DNA from: Acidimicrobiaceae bacterium
Lineage (GTDB): Bacteria; Actinomycetota; Acidimicrobiia; Acidimicrobiales; RAAP-2
Length of the DNA stretch: 64,000 bases
Assembly: GCA_003132305.1 (NCBI GenBank)
Contig: PKXJ01000032.1
Span: forward strand, 185,358-249,357
Direction of reading: 5' to 3'
The translations under genes and the position numbers were made by a program. Positions 59,497 through 64,000 of this stretch are shown here, one piece after another (position 1 is the stretch's first letter; the number at the start of each line of letters is the position of its first letter). Below the pieces are notes generated by a model, which ran no database searches, was not told the DNA's origin, and worked only from the letters and a program-made list of their open reading frames with translations.

Positions 59497-60254
59497 AGGT
59501 CGCGACCTGGAACGTTAATTCGCTGACCGCTCGCTGGCCCCGTGTCGAGGCGTGGCTCGTAGAAAATAGTCCCGACGTCGTGCTCATCCAAGAAACAAAA
59601 CAGACCGAGGCGAAGTTTCCTTTTTTCGAACTGGACAAACTGGGTTACGAGGCCGCTCACTACGGCCAGGGTCAGTGGAACGGCGTCGCGATCCTTTCCC
59701 AGGTCGGTCTGAGTGACGTGACGCGAGGTTTTGGTGACGACGACCCCGAGGCTCGCGTGATCGGTGCGCGCTGTGGCGGCGTGCAGGTCTACTCGTGCTA
59801 CGTGCCCAACGGTCGAGCCCTCGATAATCCCCACTATCAGTACAAGTTACGTTGGCTGCAATCGCTGGCCGATTTGCTCGCGCGTCGTGACCGCTCGATC
59901 CACGTGGTCGTCGGGGGCGATTTCAACGTCGCGCCTCAAGATATTGACGTCTACGACCCGAGCGTCTTGGAAGGTCTTACGCACGTGAGCGAACCCGAGA
60001 GAAAGGCGCTGCGCTCGATCGAGGCTACGGGTCTCGTTGATCTCACGCGACGACTCCATCCCGACGAACCGTGCTTTTCGTGGTGGGACTACCGCAACGG
60101 ATCGTTTCGACGAGGGTGGGGACTGCGAATTGACCTCCTCTTCGTCGACGAGGCACTCGCCGAGGCGGCGACGGCGAGCTACGTCGATCGCGACGCGCGC
60201 AAGGGCGAAAAACCCTCGGACCACGCGCCGGTCGTGGGAGAGTTCTCGCTCTAG
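59493..60254 (+). CDS. xthA: Exodeoxyribonuclease III
   Basis: MKVATWNVNSLTARWPRVEAWL; DVVLIQETKQTEAKFP; VGGDFNVAPQDIDVYDP; FSWWDYRNGSFRRGWGLRIDLLF; SDHAPVVGEF. Confidence 0.95.
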   Translation: MKVATWNVNSLTARWPRVEAWLVENSPDVVLIQETKQTEAKFPFFELDKLGYEAAHYGQGQWNGVAILSQVGLSDVTRGFGDDDPEARVIGARCGGVQVYSCYVPNGRALDNPHYQYKLRWLQSLADLLARRDRSIHVVVGGDFNVAPQDIDVYDPSVLEGLTHVSEPERKALRSIEATGLVDLTRRLHPDEPCFSWWDYRNGSFRRGWGLRIDLLFVDEALAEAATASYVDRDARKGEKPSDHAPVVGEFSL

Positions 60255-61807
60255 CGCAAGCCCTTGGGCAACATCGCTTCGATGAACATCGGTCCAGGCG
60301 TTGCGTAGGAGCGCTCGAGGGCTAGGACGAGTTCGTCCGCGCTCGTCACGCGTACGCCCGGCACGCCCTGGGCGCTCGCGAGCTGGCTGAGATCGAGCGT
60401 GGGATCATCGAGTTCGAGCATGCGCGCACTGGCGGCGCCGTCGGGTACTGCACCGACGCGCGTCAGCTCCACGTTGAGCACGGCGTAACTGCGATTGGAG
60501 AGTCCCACGACCGTCACGTCGAGTCCCTCGCGCGCCATGGTCCACAGGGCTTGGAGCGTGTACATCATGGAGCCGTCGGATTCCAGGGCGAGCACTCGTT
60601 GTTTGGACGCCACCGCCGCGCCCAGGGCGACGGGCAGTCCGTAACCAATGGCGCCCCCGGTGAGGGTCATCCACTGGTGATCGGGCGCGAAACGAGTGGC
60701 GCCAAAGAGCTGGATGCCACTGGTGATGGATTCGTCGACGACGATGAGGCCTTCTTTCAACGTGGCACCCACGGCCGCCGAAAAAGAGTGCGTGGTCAGT
60801 TCGCCCGTCGGGCGAGCCGCAGGCTCCCCACGTTCGATCGGCACGAGGGGCGCGTGGAGAGCCTCGACGAGTGACTGAAGTGCGCCGAGCGTGTCGCTGC
60901 CGGGTGGGGCGAGGTCGATGATGTCGCAACCCTCGGGCGCGAGGCGACTGGGCACGTTGGGGTACGCGAAGAAGCCGACGGGCTCGCGAGAGCCCAGCAG
61001 GATTATCGCCTCGGACTCCTTTAACTGGTCGACGGCGAACTCACTGAGATAGATGAGCCGTTCCGGACTCGCCACGCCCGCCCCGCGATCCATCTTCGTG
61101 GCGAACGTCTCCATCATGAACCGAGACGACGTCGTTGACGCGACGCTTTGGGCGAGACGCAGCTGCTCTTTGGAGAGTGCACTACCCCCCAGAAAGACGG
61201 TGCAACGTTTCGTTCGAAGGGCCTTCAGTGCTCGCTCGAACGTGGTCTCGTCGATCGCGAGTGATGACGGACGATCGGCGCGGGGCCACGCTGCGGGAAC
61301 GGCGCCGACGTCGCTCCACGACACGTCGGCGGGAAGGACCAGCGTGGCGACGCGACCGGGAGGACCGAACGCGCCGGCCACGGCGTCAGCCGCGTCACGA
61401 GCCAGCTGATCCGACGACGTGGTGCGGCGGTACCAGCCCTCGAGCGCGTCAGCGAGAAGTTCGATATTGCTCTGCAAGGGAGCGTCGAAGCGCGAATGGT
61501 ACGTCGCGTGGTCGCCCACAACGTTGAGCACGGGCACGTGCGCGCGTCGCGCGTTGTGAAGATTGGCCCAACCGTTCGCGAGTCCCGGTCCGAGGTGCAT
61601 CAGCGTGGCCGCGGGAGTTCCCTTCACGCGGGCGTAGCCGTCGGCGGCTCCGGTGGCGACGCCTTCGAAGAGACAGAGGATGCCGCGCATGCCGGGCGCG
61701 TCGTCGAGCGCGGCGACGAAGTGCATCTCCGTGGTACCGGGATTGGAGAAGCAGACCGAGACGTCGTTGGCCCCCAGCGTGGCGAGTAACGCGTGTGCAC
61801 CGTTCAT
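60251..61807 (-). CDS. Thiamine-pyrophosphate enzyme (acetolactate synthase large subunit / decarboxylase-like)
   Basis: CFSNPGTTEMHFVAALD; ALESDGSMMYTLQALWTMAREGLDVTVVGLSNRSYAVLNVEL TPP-binding GDG-like motif. Confidence 0.88.
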   Translation of the reverse strand: MNGAHALLATLGANDVSVCFSNPGTTEMHFVAALDDAPGMRGILCLFEGVATGAADGYARVKGTPAATLMHLGPGLANGWANLHNARRAHVPVLNVVGDHATYHSRFDAPLQSNIELLADALEGWYRRTTSSDQLARDAADAVAGAFGPPGRVATLVLPADVSWSDVGAVPAAWPRADRPSSLAIDETTFERALKALRTKRCTVFLGGSALSKEQLRLAQSVASTTSSRFMMETFATKMDRGAGVASPERLIYLSEFAVDQLKESEAIILLGSREPVGFFAYPNVPSRLAPEGCDIIDLAPPGSDTLGALQSLVEALHAPLVPIERGEPAARPTGELTTHSFSAAVGATLKEGLIVVDESITSGIQLFGATRFAPDHQWMTLTGGAIGYGLPVALGAAVASKQRVLALESDGSMMYTLQALWTMAREGLDVTVVGLSNRSYAVLNVELTRVGAVPDGAASARMLELDDPTLDLSQLASAQGVPGVRVTSADELVLALERSYATPGPMFIEAMLPKGLR

Positions 61808-61870
61808 CGTCGTGGCCTCTTTCGTGGAACTCTTACGTCACTAGCTGCGAACTATACCCGTGACGTTTCG

Positions 61871-63481
61871 TCACTTCAAAGGGGCGGCGTCTCTCTCGAT
61901 CTGTTCGAGGCTCTCGGTGAGTGACGCGCGTATGGCGTCGAGACGGGCCTTACGAGCGTCGCCGACGAGTGGCGCGTTTCGCGCGTCAACTTCGCCAATG
62001 ACCTCTTCGATGGGCGCGAGAAACCGTGACGGTGAGCGGTCTGGGTAGCGCGGGTCGTTTCGCCCACGGCTCCACGTGATGAGTAGTGAGTGTTCGGCTC
62101 GACTGAGCGCCACGTAGGCCAGGCGTTGCTCTTCGGCCAACTGCTCTGGCGTCGAGGCGTTGTAGTTCGGCAACTGACCTTCGGCCCATCCGATCGCCGC
62201 CACGTGTTGAAACTCGAGTCCCTTCGCGCGGTGAATCGTGGAGAGCGCGACGGCGTCTCGATCGACTTCATCCAGGCGCCGCGAGGAGAGTTCCGGGGCC
62301 ATAAGGTCCGAGGCCGGAGAGTGTTCCGGCCCGCGTCGTTCGTTGGGGATGTCAACGGCGTCCAGATAGCTCGCGACGAGTTCTAGTTGCGCGTTCGTGC
62401 GGGCCAACACCGCCATTGACTTCCATGGGCTGCCCGGTTGATGTCTTGCCCCGAGCCAGGTGGCGACGTGTTCGGCCTCTTCTTCGTCAGTGTTGTAACT
62501 GCGAACTAGGGGCACCTCACCCTCGTCCTTGGCGGGTATGATCCCGCGGGCCCCCTCTTCGAGCAGCGTGTTCGCGACGGCGATGATGTTCGCTGTCGAA
62601 CGGTGATTTCTCGTGAGGTCCAGGACGACCGTGTCGGGCCACGTGGCCAGCAGTTCGTTGATGAGGGTCGGATTCGCGCCGTTGAAGCCGTAGATGGACT
62701 GATTCGGGTCACCTACGCAAAAGAGATCGGGATCGTCGCCGGCCATTTGGCGCAACAACATCAACTGCAGGGGATTCATGTCTTGGGTCTCGTCAACGTA
62801 GAGCGAGCGGTTGCGATAGCGAAACGACGCCAGCACGTCGGGTTCGTCTTTCAGCAACGTGATGGCTTCACTGAGGAGAAGGTCGAAGTCCAATACGCCA
62901 CGGCTGCGACAGAGTCCGACGTAGCGGTCGAGCACGTCGGCCAGTTGGGCGGGTGGAAGCGGCGCGTCACGACGAAGGCGACGCGCGCTCTTCGCGTAGA
63001 GCGTGCCGTTGAATCCCTGACTGAGCGCCCATCCGATCTCTTGTTCGAGTCTCGGCAGTTGCCAGTCTTCAAGCTTGAGTTCGCCGCTTTCTTTTAGTTG
63101 CTTCGCTAACGCGCTCACGAGTTTTCGTCGATTGGGCTCGAGGGTCAGGGGTCGCAAGTGGTGATCCTCACGGTACTGCGTCACCAGATTCAGTGCGGCT
63201 CGATGGAACGTGCCCGCGCGCACGTCACGCACGCCGGCGCGAAAGAGTCGTCGGCGCAGTTCATCGCCGGCCTTGCGAGTAAAGGTCATGGCTAGTATCT
63301 GGTCGGGCGCGACTTCTTCGTCGCTGACGCGACGTTGGATTCGAAGGGTCAGGACGTGCGTTTTACCAGAACCGGCGGTGGCGCGAATGAGGAGTCGACG
63401 CGCGGGTGACATCACGGCCTCGCGCTGCTCGGGCGTGAGGCCAACGAGCAGTTCGTTAGAGAATGTCGTCTCGTCACTCAT
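61871..63481 (-). CDS. SF1 DNA helicase, UvrD/PcrA-like
   Basis: LTPEQREAVMSPARRLLIRATAGSGKTHVLTLRI; FTRKAGDELRRRL; YVDETQDMNPLQLMLLRQM; GDPNQSIYGFNGA; LSTIHRAKGLEFQHVAAIG; YVALSRAEHSLLITW. Confidence 0.93.
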   Translation of the reverse strand: MSDETTFSNELLVGLTPEQREAVMSPARRLLIRATAGSGKTHVLTLRIQRRVSDEEVAPDQILAMTFTRKAGDELRRRLFRAGVRDVRAGTFHRAALNLVTQYREDHHLRPLTLEPNRRKLVSALAKQLKESGELKLEDWQLPRLEQEIGWALSQGFNGTLYAKSARRLRRDAPLPPAQLADVLDRYVGLCRSRGVLDFDLLLSEAITLLKDEPDVLASFRYRNRSLYVDETQDMNPLQLMLLRQMAGDDPDLFCVGDPNQSIYGFNGANPTLINELLATWPDTVVLDLTRNHRSTANIIAVANTLLEEGARGIIPAKDEGEVPLVRSYNTDEEEAEHVATWLGARHQPGSPWKSMAVLARTNAQLELVASYLDAVDIPNERRGPEHSPASDLMAPELSSRRLDEVDRDAVALSTIHRAKGLEFQHVAAIGWAEGQLPNYNASTPEQLAEEQRLAYVALSRAEHSLLITWSRGRNDPRYPDRSPSRFLAPIEEVIGEVDARNAPLVGDARKARLDAIRASLTESLEQIERDAAPLK

Positions 63482-63553
63482 GATGCCTACGACGCTACCG
63501 GGGGACCGTGACGTGGTTTCGGGTGCGGGTACTGCCTCACTAACCTGAAGGAC

Positions 63554-64000
63554 GTGCTTCGTAGCTACGGCGACTCGACTCTCTTTGGAGAGTCCTACGG
63601 TGAAGGTCCCGTTCGAGTGGTGTGGCTACACGGCTGGGGGCGCCGCGCCGAGGACTTTAGTGTCGCGGCCCGCTCCTTGGCCGAGCGCGGCGTGGCGTCG
63701 GTGGCGCTCGATCTACCCGGTTTTGGCACGTCGCCGATGCCGAGGGTGTCCGGGGGCCCACGTCACTACGCCGAGTTGATTCTTCCCGCCTTGGAAGAGA
63801 TCGCCGACGAGCCGTTGGTCCTCGTCGGACACTCCTTCGGGGGAAGCGTGGCCACGGTCGTGGCGAGCGCGCACCCCAAAGTCGTGCGGGCGTTGGTGCT
63901 CTCTGGCGCGCCGCTCCTTCGTCTGACGGCCCCGACGAGTGCCCCCTTGGCGTACCGCGCGCGGCGGTGGCTTCACGCGAGGGCTCTCTTGAGCGACGCG
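63554..64000 (+). CDS. Alpha/beta hydrolase, partial (runs off window)
   Basis: VRVVWLHGWGRRAEDFSVAARSL; VLVGHSFGGSVATVVASAHPKVVRALVLSG. Confidence 0.85.
   Translation, partial: MLRSYGDSTLFGESYGEGPVRVVWLHGWGRRAEDFSVAARSLAERGVASVALDLPGFGTSPMPRVSGGPRHYAELILPALEEIADEPLVLVGHSFGGSVATVVASAHPKVVRALVLSGAPLLRLTAPTSAPLAYRARRWLHARALLSDA

Overview
High-GC, gene-dense actinobacterial chromosomal segment. An Acidimicrobiia-like origin is an inference from gene content (Kgd, PafBC, CofC, split methylmalonyl-CoA mutase). Most of the window is core metabolism and housekeeping: sufC-sufS-sufU, acyl-CoA dehydrogenase, thiE, rnhA, M3 peptidase, lpdA/E2/lipoylation operon, metH, PduO-type adenosyltransferase, pepA, MoeB-rhodanese, methylmalonyl-CoA mutase, biotin carboxylase, birA, rmlD, secA, prfB, ftsEX, msrB, dxs, tldD/tldE, moaC, pafBC, cofC, rnhB, dpp transporter, kgd, fabZ-like, xthA, a TPP enzyme and a UvrD-like helicase. 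No CRISPR array, rRNA, tRNA, transposon or prophage was recognised. The most notable observations are: (1) an approximately 249-nt intergenic region upstream of secA closed by a perfect 12-bp long-range stem, with several internal hairpins and a TAGAAT box placed to start transcription at the stem, so a strong structured-RNA candidate; (2) a fused PafBC regulator, a MobF/TrwC-type relaxase domain, a soluble-looking VirD4/TraG-type coupling ATPase and a Lys/Ala repeat nucleoid-like protein next to one another, a possible minimal chromosomal ssDNA-handling module; (3) a single-ORF LipB-LipA fusion directly abutting its likely E2 substrate gene; (4) an E2 with a degenerate HxxxDG motif; (5) an NYN-type nuclease, Lys-rich linker and S1-like fusion behind kgd; (6) repeated 4-bp interlocking of stop codons at convergent gene pairs. 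All assignments come from reading the sequence and motif recall; no database search was run.
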